Shown here one piece after another: positions 31,289-41,086 of a stretch of DNA of 64,000 bases. Made by a program: the position numbers and the translations under genes. The stretch lies in contig CP145412.1 in assembly GCA_036867785.1 (NCBI GenBank), forward strand, positions 310,001-374,000. Direction: 5' to 3'. Under the pieces are notes generated by a model. That model had not been told where the DNA came from and ran no database searches. It saw only the letters and a program-made list of their open reading frames with translations. Origin of the DNA: Plasmodiophora brassicae. Lineage: Eukaryota > Endomyxa: Phytomyxea > Phytomyxea > Plasmodiophorida. Numbering within the stretch: the stretch's first letter is position 1; each line of letters begins with the position of its first letter.

Positions 31289-32788
31289 TCAGCTGGCAGC
31301 AGCTGGGCCATGCCTAGCGAGGAGCGCCATGATCTTGGAGCGGAGTCGCCGGTCCTCGCTGGTTCTGGCGCTGTAACTCCTGGCAAGGTCGGCTGCTGTC
31401 CGCTGGTCCCCGCCTCGTAACGCCGGATTGATCCCCGGCGCCTGTAACAGCGACTCGATGGCCTCGAAATGTTTGTGCACAGTAGCCAGGTGCAACGGCG
31501 CCCTGAGCAGGAGGTCGCGAGCGTTGACGTCAACCCCGGGCGCATTCAGCAAGGCCTCGAGGAACCACAGCGGGAATGGTGCAGACCGATCCACGAGCGT
31601 GTGCGATGAAATATCCAAGAAGGTGTGCAAAGGCGTGCGCTGGTGGTCATCGACAGCGTCCACGTTGATCCCAGGCATAGAGAGCAGCCGCTCAACGGTA
31701 AGGTCGTTGATCATACCACGAAGCGCTTCAATGGCAGCCAGATGCAGGGGTGTCTCGCCATTAGCTGAAGGCATGGTGACATTGACTCCAGGAGCGTGCA
31801 ACAGCAGGTCGACGATGTCGTGGCTGACCATGATCAGTGCCAGCTCGGGAATCACAGTGCTGGGCCTCGCCGTGCAGTACCGCATAGAGGACAGCGCCAC
31901 ATGCAACGCTGTCGCCCGACCTGATTCGGCATTAACATCAATGTTGGGGGTGCTCAGCAGTAGAGCGACCATGTCCTGGCGATCAGCTCGGACGGCCCAG
32001 TGCAGGGGCGTCTGCCGATGGATGTCCCGCACATTGGGGTCGACCCCGGAAAGGCGAAGCAGACACGACATCAACTTGCGATTGCCATGGCATGCGACCC
32101 AGTGCAGCAACTTCAATCCGTCGGCCCACATCGCGTTGTTGATCACAGAGCTGGCGCGCGTCACATTCGCAGCCGCAAGGGCATCACGGATCTGGTCCAC
32201 GATCGCTTTCTGACCTGTGGTTCGCGCGAAGCGGCACAGCCGGGCGGCGTTCGTGATGAATTTGAGGGCAGAATTCACGTCCGGCCGGTACGCTGCTACG
32301 CCATACCAGTCGACGTCGAGAGACACGACCGCGACCAGGAACGCGCGCATCTCGAGGTACAACGAGTCCGCCAGCACCCTGCCGACCGTGTCGGCGTCCA
32401 TCCAGCACATCTGGGAAGTGACCCATTCGCCAGCATGACCGATCTGTAGGCAAACGCGCAACAGTGAGTAATGGATCAACGGGAGATGGTGCCGATATGG
32501 TACGTCGGTCGGTGCGGTGTCGTGCATGAACCGGACGAGGTGCTGTAATTCGGGGCTGGCGACGTTTAGGGCGGTGGGAACCGCAATACCGTCTTGCGTG
32601 TCGGGGCCGACCAGGTGTTTCCGCAGCAGACCTGAATGGGCGACGGCTGCCGACGAGTCGACTTCAACGTCGACGCCATCGCTGGAGCGCAACGTGAGAG
32701 CGTGAGCGGCCCCGGAGACGAGCAGGATCGCGACAAGGCCGCAGTACACGGCCGGGCGACCCATACGAACGGGGTCGACGATGCGCAT
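31289..32788 (-). CDS. Predicted secreted SKP1-like/ankyrin-repeat protein (copy 3)
   Basis: Exons 32788-32504 and 32443-31289 with a 60-nt phase-0 intron (gtacca...cctacag) give about 479 residues. Here the intron has no stop and is a multiple of three, so retention would insert 20 residues. Signal peptide: CGLVAILLVSGAAHA. SKP1-like domain: LTLRSSDGVDVEVDSSAAVA, SPELQHLVRFMHD, then IGHAGEWVTSQMCWMDADTV. Ankyrin repeats follow (QTPLHWAVRADRQDMVALLL; ETPLHLAAIEALRGMINDLT; RAPLHLATVHKHFEAIESLL), about nine or ten in all. The tail is KIMALLARHGPAAAS. It is full length and appears intact. Its inverted partner is copy 4. Confidence 0.85.
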   Translation of the reverse strand: MRIVDPVRMGRPAVYCGLVAILLVSGAAHALTLRSSDGVDVEVDSSAAVAHSGLLRKHLVGPDTQDGIAVPTALNVASPELQHLVRFMHDTAPTDVPYRHHLPLIHYSLLRVCLQIGHAGEWVTSQMCWMDADTVGRVLADSLYLEMRAFLVAVVSLDVDWYGVAAYRPDVNSALKFITNAARLCRFARTTGQKAIVDQIRDALAAANVTRASSVINNAMWADGLKLLHWVACHGNRKLMSCLLRLSGVDPNVRDIHRQTPLHWAVRADRQDMVALLLSTPNIDVNAESGRATALHVALSSMRYCTARPSTVIPELALIMVSHDIVDLLLHAPGVNVTMPSANGETPLHLAAIEALRGMINDLTVERLLSMPGINVDAVDDHQRTPLHTFLDISSHTLVDRSAPFPLWFLEALLNAPGVDVNARDLLLRAPLHLATVHKHFEAIESLLQAPGINPALRGGDQRTAADLARSYSARTSEDRRLRSKIMALLARHGPAAAS

Positions 32789-33269
32789 ACCTAGCTGGAT
32801 CGACGCCGGGCGCTGACCCGCTGCTTGCCACGATGCAGGATGGGAATGCGCCCAGAAATAGAATCAGCAGTGTCGCCAAACACGCCGCGCGTTGCGAACG
32901 CGGCGTGGCCCTGTCTGCGCGGGCTGTGCGTGCCATGCGCGGCGCTGAACGGTAATGCGGGAACCCCCGTCGCTGGCCTGACCCGCGCGTAATGCCCACC
33001 AACACACACACTGGTCGTAGCATTTGGTCGTCAATCACCATTCGCGGAAGGCACCAGTTCCAGGAAAATTGTATTGACAACAGATCTGGGACGCGTTTGC
33101 GAGCCGCCCGAGCCGGGAAGGAAAGTCCCCGTCAATGGAGGCGCCTTCCGCCCCGGGATGACGGGCGCCTTGCAAGCTGGAAGGGTGCAGCAGCAACGCC
33201 ATCAAATTGCGATCGCCATATTGACATGCGTCCCAGTGCGGCAACTTCAATCCTTCGGCCCACATGGCG

Positions 33270-34205
33270 TTCGTGGTATGATCAACGATCTTACCGTTGA
33301 ACGGCTGCTCTCTATGCCTGCACACCTTCCTGGATATTTCATCGCACACGCTCGTGGATCGGTCTGCACCATTCCCGCTGTGGTTCCTCGGGGCCTTGCT
33401 GAATGCGCCCGGGGTTGACGTCAACGCTCGCGACTAATTCCTGCTCAGGGCGCCGCTGCACCTGGCTGCTGAGCACAAACATTTCGAGGCCATCGAGTCG
33501 CTGTTACAGGCACCGGGGATCAACTCGGCGTTAACAGACGCCCACCACCGGACGGCAGCCGACCTTGCCTGGAGTTACAGCGCCGGAACCAGCGAGGACC
33601 GGCGGCGCCGCTCCAGGGATCATGGCGCTCCTCACTGGGCATGGCCCAGCTGCTGCCAGCTGACGACGCTGTCGGTATTTGGCACTATGCGCATCAGTTC
33701 CGTAAAGGTCATTGCTTTTCTGCTCTATCCTAATTGGTAGTCGGCAAGTGTACTGGCCAACCGGCCGGCGTATCGCAGCAATGAGTGCCGACCTGTTGAC
33801 ACTGGCCCAGGTCCTGCTGCATCGTCGTCACTGCCCGGGTCGCCTCGTCCTCTGCGGCGTGCTTCCTCTCGAACGTACTATGTACCTGCTAACGTTCCCC
33901 GGAGCCGGGTCGGCATCTGCATGCCATGACAATTTCCCTGGGTATCCTGCTCGTTTACCGCACATCAACGGCATCTGGTCGCTGGCGGTCGCACCGATTT
34001 ACGTCTGCTTGGCGTGGAGATCCATGGCCACCGTCCCGGACGTCGTCGCCCTCAAGGCGATCGCCGCCCGCTCTTCCCCTTTACCATTGTCGCCGTTGCT
34101 CGTCGCTTCCGGCCCTCTGACCGCAAGACCATCGCGCGCAGGACCGGCAACCCCGCATACGCCCGTGCCCTTGATGCGGATGCGACGCGCGCCAACTCTG
34201 TGATC
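33270..34205 (+). pseudogene. Scrambled fragments of ankyrin and membrane-protein genes
   Basis: Plus-strand pieces in order: GMINDLTVERLLSMP (mid-ankyrin), LNAPGVDVNARD and LHLAAEHKHFEAIESLLQAP (ankyrin 3' end) to about 33690. Then comes the 3' flank and a frame-shifted copy of the 30671-31057 membrane frame (about 33926-34150), and a sliver of the SKP1-ankyrin linker (RANSVINNA) at about 34190-34215. An in-frame stop follows NARD and several gaps break the frames. None can encode a full protein; the piece is the rearranged centre of the inverted duplication. Confidence 0.7.
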
Positions 34206-34665
34206 AACAACGCGAGAAGGTGCCGCACAGCTGGGTCGCATGTCAATATGGCGATCGCAATTCGATGGCGTTCCTGCTGCCCCGCTCCAGCTCGCAAGGT
34301 GCCCATCAGGCTGCGGCGAAAGGTGCCGCCAGTGACGAGGGCTTTCGTTCCCGGCTCGATCGGGCGGCTCGCTAACGCGCCAGATCATCTGTTGGCAATA
34401 CACTTTGCCTGCAATTGGTGCCTACCGCGAATTGGAGATTGACGTCCAATGGTACAAACAGTTTGTTGGTGGGCATTACGGGTCGGGTTCTCGCAATACT
34501 ACCGTTCAGCGCCGCGCATGGCACGCACAGCCCGCGCAGACAGGGCCACGCCGCGTTCGCAACGCGCGGCGTGTTTGACGACACTGCTGATTCTATTTCT
34601 GGGCGCATTCCCATCCTGCATCGTGGCAAGCAGCGGGTCAGCGCCCGGCGTCGATCCAGCTAGGT

Positions 34666-35685
34666 ATGCGCATCGTCGACCCCGTTCGTATGGGTCGCCC
34701 GGCCGTGTACTGCGGCCTTGTCGCGATCCTGCTCGTCTCCGGGGCCGCTCACGCTCTCACGTTGCGCTCCAGCGATGGCGTCGACGTTGAAGTCGACTCG
34801 TCGGCAGCCGTCGCCCATTCAGGTCTGCTGCGGAAACACCTGGTCGGCCCCGACACGCAAGACGGTATTGCGGTTCCCACCGCCCTAAACGTCGCCAGCC
34901 CCGAATTACAGCACCTCGTCCGGTTCATGCACGACACCGCACCGACCGACGTACCATACCGGCACCATCTCCCGTTGATCCACTGCTCACTGTTGCGCGT
35001 TTGCCTACAGATCGGTCATGCTGGCGAATGGGTCACTTCCCAGATGTCCTGGATGGACGCCGACACGGTCGGCAGGGTGCTGGCGGACTCGTTGTACCTC
35101 GAGATGCGCGCGTTCCTGGTCGCGGTCGTGTCTCTCGACGTCGACTGGTATCGCGTAGCAGCGTACCGGCCGGACGTGAATTCTGCCCTCGTACTCGTTA
35201 CGAACGCTGCCCGGCTGTGCCGCTTCGCGCGAACCGCAGGTCAGAAAGCGATTGTGGACCAGATCCGTGATGCCCTTGCTGTGGATGCGACCCGCGCCAG
35301 CTCTGTGATCAACAACGCGATGTGGGCCGACGGATTGAGGTTGATGCACTGGGTCGCATGCCATGGCGATCGCAATTTAATGGCGTTCCTGCTGCGCCTT
35401 CCCGGGGTCGACGTCAATGTGCGGGACATCCATCAGCAGACGCCCCTGCACTGGGCCGTCCGAGCTGATCGCCAGGACATGGTCGCTCTACTGCTGAGCA
35501 CCCCCAACATTGATGTTAATGCGGAATCAGGTCGGGCGACAGCGTTGCATGTGGCGCTGTCCTCTATGCGGTACTGCACAGCCAACCTTGCATGGACGTA
35601 CGACGCCGGAACCCGCGAGGACCGGCGGCGCCGCTCCAAGATCATGTCGATCCTCGCTAGGCATGGCCCAGCTGCTGTCAGCTGA
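34666..35685 (+). CDS. Predicted secreted SKP1-like/ankyrin-repeat protein (copy 4, short)
   Basis: Exons 34666-34950 and 35011-35685 with the same 60-nt phase-0 intron as copy 3 encode about 319 residues. Signal peptide and SKP1-like domain are almost identical to copy 3. After the first ankyrin repeats (QTPLHWAVRADRQDMVALLL, SSMRYCTA) the sequence jumps directly to the C-terminal tail NLAWTYDAGTREDRRRRSKI, so about 160 residues, some five repeats, are missing relative to copy 3. The frame stays open across the junction, so a shorter functional protein is possible. Head-to-head with copy 3 across the scrambled centre. Confidence 0.78.
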   Translation: MRIVDPVRMGRPAVYCGLVAILLVSGAAHALTLRSSDGVDVEVDSSAAVAHSGLLRKHLVGPDTQDGIAVPTALNVASPELQHLVRFMHDTAPTDVPYRHHLPLIHCSLLRVCLQIGHAGEWVTSQMSWMDADTVGRVLADSLYLEMRAFLVAVVSLDVDWYRVAAYRPDVNSALVLVTNAARLCRFARTAGQKAIVDQIRDALAVDATRASSVINNAMWADGLRLMHWVACHGDRNLMAFLLRLPGVDVNVRDIHQQTPLHWAVRADRQDMVALLLSTPNIDVNAESGRATALHVALSSMRYCTANLAWTYDAGTREDRRRRSKIMSILARHGPAAVS

Positions 35686-35888
35686 CAACGTTGTCGGTAT
35701 TTGGCACTCTGCGCACCAGTTCCGTAAAGATCATTGCTTTTCGGATCCGCAGGAAGTCGGACGTAGGCAACACGTCCGGGCGGCCTGTGCAACGGCGCCC
35801 TGTGTAATCCCAGTACTGTGACGATACCAATGGGGCGCACGTACGCACGGTACGTACCTGTCCTATGTACGTACCGAGATCATCTTCG

Positions 35889-38484
35889 ATGGACGTCGAC
35901 TGGCGTCGGCGCCCGGTCGACGAATGGCCCGCCCTGGTCCGGTACCTGCTGGAGAACGGCGACGGCCATGGGCCATCGACGCCGCGAACGGACGCGATGG
36001 CGGCCGCGCTGAACGACATGGTGGCGTCGCTCCCGACGGCGGCGCTCGTGCGCGCGCTGGACGCGACCGTGACGGGCACCAGCGATCCCGTCGCCAGGGA
36101 CGCCGCCCACCGGGCGCTGTACGCGCACCTGGCCAGGCAGAGCGCGTTGCCGCCCGGCGACCTGTTCGAGATGGTGCGCCCGCTGGTCGTCGCCGGCCTG
36201 ACCGACGTCTGGTCGGCCACCAGGAAGCACTGTGCGCATGCCCTGCCCCTGCTGCTGGATCGGTGCACCGACCCGGCCCAGATCCGCACCCTGTTCCACG
36301 ACCTGGTCGCCGCCGCGACCACCGGACGCACCTGGCAGGCTGTGCAGGGGGCCGCCGGCGCCATCAACGCCCTGGTCCGGTCGTTCCAGTGGCAGATCGC
36401 ACCTGACGCCACGAACCGCCTGCACCTGGCGGTCGGCGCCATGACCTTCGACGCGATGCCCGCGTTCATACGCGACGCCCTGCCACCCACAATGTACAGG
36501 GTAAGCCGACGAAACGCGTCGTCGTTATATCGTCAGTGACCCGGTTCCTGTCGACTAATAGTTGATGGGGCATGCACAAACGACGGTGCGGGAGACGGCG
36601 ATCCGGGCCCTGGCCGCCTACCTGTCGAGGGCGCCGGCCGCCGCGACCGAGGCGGCCCTGGCGACGACGATGCGGGGCCTGGGCGAGTCGCGCGACGACG
36701 CGTTCCGGACGGAGGGGCTGCTGGGGTTCGCCGTCGAGGTCGTCAGCCGCCTGCCGCCCGCCTACCTGCTGTCGACCTGGGCGACGTACTTCGACACGGT
36801 GCAGGCGATGCTGGGCCACCGGGCGTCCACCGTCCGGCAGATGGCCAGCCGCGTGTTCCTGGCGCTCGTCGCGCGCCACCGGGACGCCCACGTTGCCGAC
36901 CGCGCCGTCCTGGTCGGCCACGTCATGCAGAGCCTGGCGTCCGGGTGGGCGCGGGCACCCGGCGTCGTGGAACCCGCGCCGGGCGCCGATCACCACCCGG
37001 CAATGCCGACGACGACGGCGCCCGCGTCGATGTTCCCTCCTGTCGATCGTCCGGCCGCCGCGTCCGCCAACTGGGAATCGAAGGAAGGGCACCTGCTGGC
37101 CTACGAGCTCATCGTCGTTGTGCTGTCGGCGGCCATGGACCACGACGCGCCCTGCAGGCCGGCAGCCGGGCGGCCGCATCGCGGCAGCGTTGTCGCGCTG
37201 GCCGGCCGCCCGTTGCAGAGGCGGTGCTCGCACCACCAACACCAGCAGGACGCGCCGGAACGGCTGCGATCGCAATCCCTGCCGAACCTGGCCATGTCGG
37301 ACCAGGAGGAGACGTCGCACCTGCTGTCCTACCTGGAGTCGGCCGGGTCGTCATCCGCCGGCGACGCGTGCGCTGGGCGCCCTCCGCTGGGCAGGACGTG
37401 CACGGATTGCCAATCGGAGTACTTCCCAGCCGACGCGATCGCTCGCCCATCGCTGGTGCTCCGCGCCTGGCTTCTGCAATGCGTCGCCAGCGCCGTCGAC
37501 GGCCGCTGGGAACTTCGCCGCATGGCGGACCAGGTGTCGCCTGCGATCGTCCGCCTGCTGGTGCACCTGCGGCCGACCATTGCCGACGACCTGCTGCGCT
37601 CTGCCACCGACCGCGTCGGCCGGCTCGCGGCCTGCCTCGTCGCGAGGCATCATGGCAGGGCGGCGCCGGACACGACGATGCTTCGACAATGGGTCAGCAG
37701 CAGCCCTGGTGCCGACGATCCGTTGCTGGCGGCCGCACTGGACGCGTTGGTATCGAACGCGGCAGTGGAGGGCGATGTCGACGCGGTGGTCGCCGGGTGC
37801 GGCCGCGTCCCAGGGCGTTACGCGTCCTGGCTGCTGCCCAGGATATGGTCGGCAATGGGGGCGCTTGTGGGCCGCTGCAGAGACGCAAGGCTGATCAGCG
37901 CTGTCGTCGACCTGGCCGTACGGTGCGACAACGCTGCCACCCGGAACGGGGCCGTCCTGGCGATCCGCGACATGGTGGACTCGATGGGCGATGACCACGT
38001 GATGCTGGCGGCCGTTGTGACCGGGGCGTGCGCGTTGCTGATCGCGACCGGTGACGTTGACGTGAAGGCGGTGCTGGACGTCATGCACTGCGCCGCGAGT
38101 CGGACGCAGGCGCTGGATGGCATACGGTACGAGGTCGACCTGTTGACGCCCGGGCAGGGGCGGCGCGCGTCGACGACGCCGTCCGCGCTCGGCAGGCCAG
38201 CGGCGCCCGGGCACCGTCGCAAGGCGCCCAGCCTGGACTCCGGCACGGCCCTGAGCCGATCCAGCAGCGACGGCGACGTCGCTGGTGACGCCGGCGACGA
38301 CTGGGACGACTGGGACAGCGACAGCGATGCGGGCGACGACCACCTGGAGAAGGTCGCGGACGCGGGCGATCTGGACCGGGCCGACTTGCTGAACGCCGTC
38401 CAGCGCCTCCAGGTCAAAGTCGCAGACGTGCTCCGGCTGCTGTTGCCGGCGGACGACGTCATCGCACCTGATCACGTAATATAA
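35889..38484 (+). CDS. HEAT/ARM-type solenoid protein, unknown function
   Basis: Exons 35889-36500 and 36562-38484 with a 61-nt phase-0 intron (gtaagc...ctaatag, with a good branch site GACTAAT) encode about 844 residues. The sequence is a run of helical repeats (for example ALYAHLARQSALPPGDLFEM, TVRETAIRALAAYLSRAPAA, RVFLALVARHRDAHVADRAV). A cysteine pair (TCTDCQSEYFP) and low-complexity linker lie in the middle, and a C-terminal acidic patch (DDWDDWDSDSDAGDD) precedes a last helix. I do not recognise the family; candidates are nuclear transport, proteasome or tubulin cofactor solenoids. ATG 35889 (MDVDWRRRPVDEW) was chosen over one 24 bases upstream. Confidence 0.72.
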
Positions 38485-38560
38485 ATAGACGAGCGCCCAT
38501 CACGTGGTGGGCGACCGACGGCTGCAGCGAGCGATGCACCACGGACGACACAGGTCGGTG

Positions 38561-38663
38561 CAGCTGCACGGCAGTCGGCAACTGTAGCGCAGCTGCACGG
38601 CAACTGCACCGCAGATGCACGGCAACTGCAGCGCAGCTGCACGGCAACTGCAGCGCAGCTGCG
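38561..38663 (+). repeat. 22-bp minisatellite
   Basis: About four and a half imperfect units of CAGCTGCACGGCAACTGCAGCG, rich in CAGCTG and CTGCAG palindromes, between the HEAT gene stop (38484) and the DGAT2 start (38824). No gene in this 340-bp gap. Possibly part of the DGAT2 promoter. Confidence 0.8.
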
Positions 38664-38823
38664 CAACGTGACGACTGCGACGTGGTCGACGCGAACTGCA
38701 CCGTGCGGCAGTGATGAGGGTAACGGCGCGGCGTCCAAATTAGGAGCGGCGCCGTCGCTGCGCGCAATCCGGACGGCTACCAGTCGTTGTCCGCTGCGTC
38801 GTTGCCTGATCGTCGGCGGCGGC

Positions 38824-39992
38824 ATGCAGCAGGTGTGTGGCGGTGGCCTGGTCCTGTTCGTCATCCTGCTGACGTGGGTGTCGTCGCCGATAATGACGGC
38901 GGCCCCGTTAGTGCTGTGGTACCAGTTCGGATGGGTGTGGCCTGCCCTCGTCCTGGCGCTGTACGTGGCCTCGCGAGCGGTGCTGCCGCTGGGGCCCTGG
39001 CCCGCGTTCCACCGGCGCCTGCGCCGTCTCAATTCGCAGATGCCGTATTTCCGGTCGCAGCGGACCGTCTTCCAGACGGAAGATGCGATCCCGGCGCCCG
39101 ACTCCAAGATGATGTACGCCGTCTACCCGCATGGCTGCCTGTGCCTGGGCCCAACGGTCGGTCCGGCGTGTCGGGGGGGCAGAATCGTCGTCACAACATG
39201 TGTGTCTCAGCGTGACCACAGGTCAACCTTTGCCTATCGCCGTTCACCGAACGCTGCCAGTTCAAGTTGCTGGTGGCACCCGCCCTGTTCTGGCTGCCGG
39301 GCGTCAGCGAACTGTTCAGCTGGATCTTCGCGACGTCGGCGTCGAAATCCAACACGCTATCGCTCATGAAGCAAGGGAAGAACATTGCCATACTGCCTGG
39401 CGGGTTCCAGGACCTAGCCCTGTACCAGAAAGACGAGGCAGGGCCGGCAACCTCTGTCCTGAATGCGTCTGACAACGACGGTGGTTGACAATAGTTTCAC
39501 GTGTACGTTTCCCAAAGGAAAGGGTTCATCAAGTACTGTCTGCAGTACGGTTACAACGTCAGCCCAGTGTTCACGTTCGGTGAGGAGGTACGGTGCACGT
39601 CGTGTCGAACGTTCCGTATCGGTACCTGATCGGCTGCTGTCACCAGAGGACATACTCGGCACTGAGGTCGTTCCTGCCGTTCCGCCTGCGCCTGTCGTCG
39701 TACAACGTGCCGTCCGCCCTGTTTGCATCCAAGTTGGGGTTCATGCCGGACCCCGACGTGGACATGTCGGCATCGTGCTCGGGACGTGACTTTCAAACGC
39801 ACTGATATGCATGCTGCTCTGGACAGGGTGACGGTCATTGGTGACGCCCTGCCACTGCCAAAGATTGCAAACCCGACCGCCGCCGAAGTCGACGAACACC
39901 ACGCTCGGTTCGTGAGCGCGCTCGTTGCCCTGTTCGATCGGTACAAGGGGCAGTACGCCGCTGACCCGAACGCTGTGCTCTACTGTCACTAG
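38824..39992 (+). CDS. DGAT2: Diacylglycerol O-acyltransferase 2 (DGAT2/MGAT family)
   Basis: Five exons (38824-39156, 39222-39437, 39495-39587, 39647-39765, 39827-39992) give about 308 residues. An N-terminal hydrophobic hairpin (LVLFVILLTWVSSP) is followed by MMYAVYPHGCLCLGPT, the family's HPHG site with Tyr in place of the first His. Then come FWLPGVSELFSWIF, NIAILPGGFQDLALYQKDE, VYVSQRKGFIKYC with SPVFTFGEE, and LPLPKIANPTAAEVDEHHAR. All splices are in phase. Intron 2 (57 nt) fits the family only if it uses a GC donor (gag|gcaggg); a 39-nt GT alternative would add six residues. DGAT2 makes triacylglycerol at the ER, relevant to lipid-storing stages. Confidence 0.88.
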
Positions 39993-40100
39993 GCTGCTGC
40001 TGCTGCTGCTGCTGCATTCGTAAACCTCGATGCTCCGTCCGTTGCGTTTAATGAACGCCTATAGGCGATCGTCGCTGTACGGTGGCGACGCTAGCTATTC

Positions 40101-40963
40101 ATGGCCGTTCAGCAGCTTCGCGATACGGTCGACGCCGAGATCGCGTTCGTTAGCCGCCTACTGCGGACGGAACCGCCATCGTTCCATGTGACGACGCCGC
40201 GTGTTCGACTGCCGGACCCGCGACGCGAATTCACCATGTGGACGATAACGTCGATTCAGGGCATCCTTGGGGCGCCTGGTCGGGGCCGCGGGGACCATCC
40301 CCAGGGCCCGGTCGACGCGGTGCCATCAAAGGCGGCGCCCGACGAAGGACGAAGCGAGGAAGACCTCGCAGCCGTGCTGGGCCTGTTTGACGACGTTCTT
40401 CGTCAAGATGCCGAAATCACGGATCTATTGACGGCCATCATGGGGCTGAACCGGCAGGCGGCGCTGGTGCTCCAAGGCTGCAGTGCTGACGTTCTACTCG
40501 GGGAGTGCCTGCGCCAGATCAGTGCCGATATGGACACGTTTGGTAAGCGGGCAACGATGCGGTCTACCAACAGGCCTGGATCTGATTGTTCGCCTAAACA
40601 CATTACGTAGAGCGTGCGCTGCGGTCGCATGTGGGCGCCATGCAATCGCAACGCCGGTGGATCGCGTTCCTGGCTCGGCACGAGGCGTACAACGCCCCGC
40701 ATACGCTGACGCAGCGCAAGCTGAAGGCCATGGACCACGCGCTGGGCAACCTGACCGCCTCCCTGAAGCGGTGCGTCCCGGTGGCCGAACAGTTCGCCAA
40801 CGGGGCCGATGCGGCGGCCTTCGTGACGACACGCGTCCTCGACCTAGAGCACAGGACCCACCTGCTGCGCCTGCAGTTGAACCTGTTCCGACAGGTCTTT
40901 GAAGACGAGGACGACCCGACCGTCCGCGCATCCCACCATACAACGGGTCGTACCACCGGTTAG
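40101..40963 (+). CDS. Helical protein of unknown function
   Basis: Exons 40101-40542 and 40611-40963 with a 68-nt phase-1 intron (gtaagc...acgtag) encode about 264 residues. It is mostly alpha-helical with probable coiled coils (DTVDAEIAFVSRLL; DLEHRTHLLRLQLNLFRQVF) and a Gly/Pro-rich loop around residue 60. No motif was recognised. It follows DGAT2 on the same strand, 108 bp downstream. A small (CTG)n run (39993-40014) lies between them. Confidence 0.65.
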
Positions 40964-41086
40964 CACGGGCGGATCACGACACCAAACGCGGCAGGTCACA
41001 CGCGTAACGTGACGGTTTCGTCCCATGTGTATGGCGGGTCATGTGCGCGCTCGTCCTGTTGCTGCAGAGTATATTAACGGTGGCGC

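Larger units (their letters stand above)
30840..35720. repeat. Complex inverted duplication with scrambled centre
   Basis: The left side (30840-33240, minus-sense genes) is repeated in reverse orientation on the right. The segment 32780-33240 corresponds to about 34240-34680, the SKP1-ankyrin gene 31289-32788 to 34666-35685, and the membrane frame plus ankyrin 3' end (about 30840-31540) to about 33380-34150. The right side is rearranged: the ankyrin tail and membrane frame lie before the gene start region instead of after the gene. Exon 1 of the two genes differs by only a few bases, so part of the duplication or its conversion is recent. Confidence 0.8.

Noticed and set aside
36572-37894. 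A 440-codon frame within the HEAT gene in another plus frame
   Set aside because: Arg/Cys/Trp-rich low-complexity translation typical of an off-frame shadow; the true frame is protein-like and splices cleanly.
37351-38475. A 374-codon minus frame antisense to the HEAT gene
   Set aside because: No start context, motif or splice signals, and the composition mirrors the GC-rich sense gene.
38561-38663. Possible CRISPR-like array
   Set aside because: Units are contiguous 22-bp tandem repeats with no spacers, in a eukaryotic sequence; it is a minisatellite.
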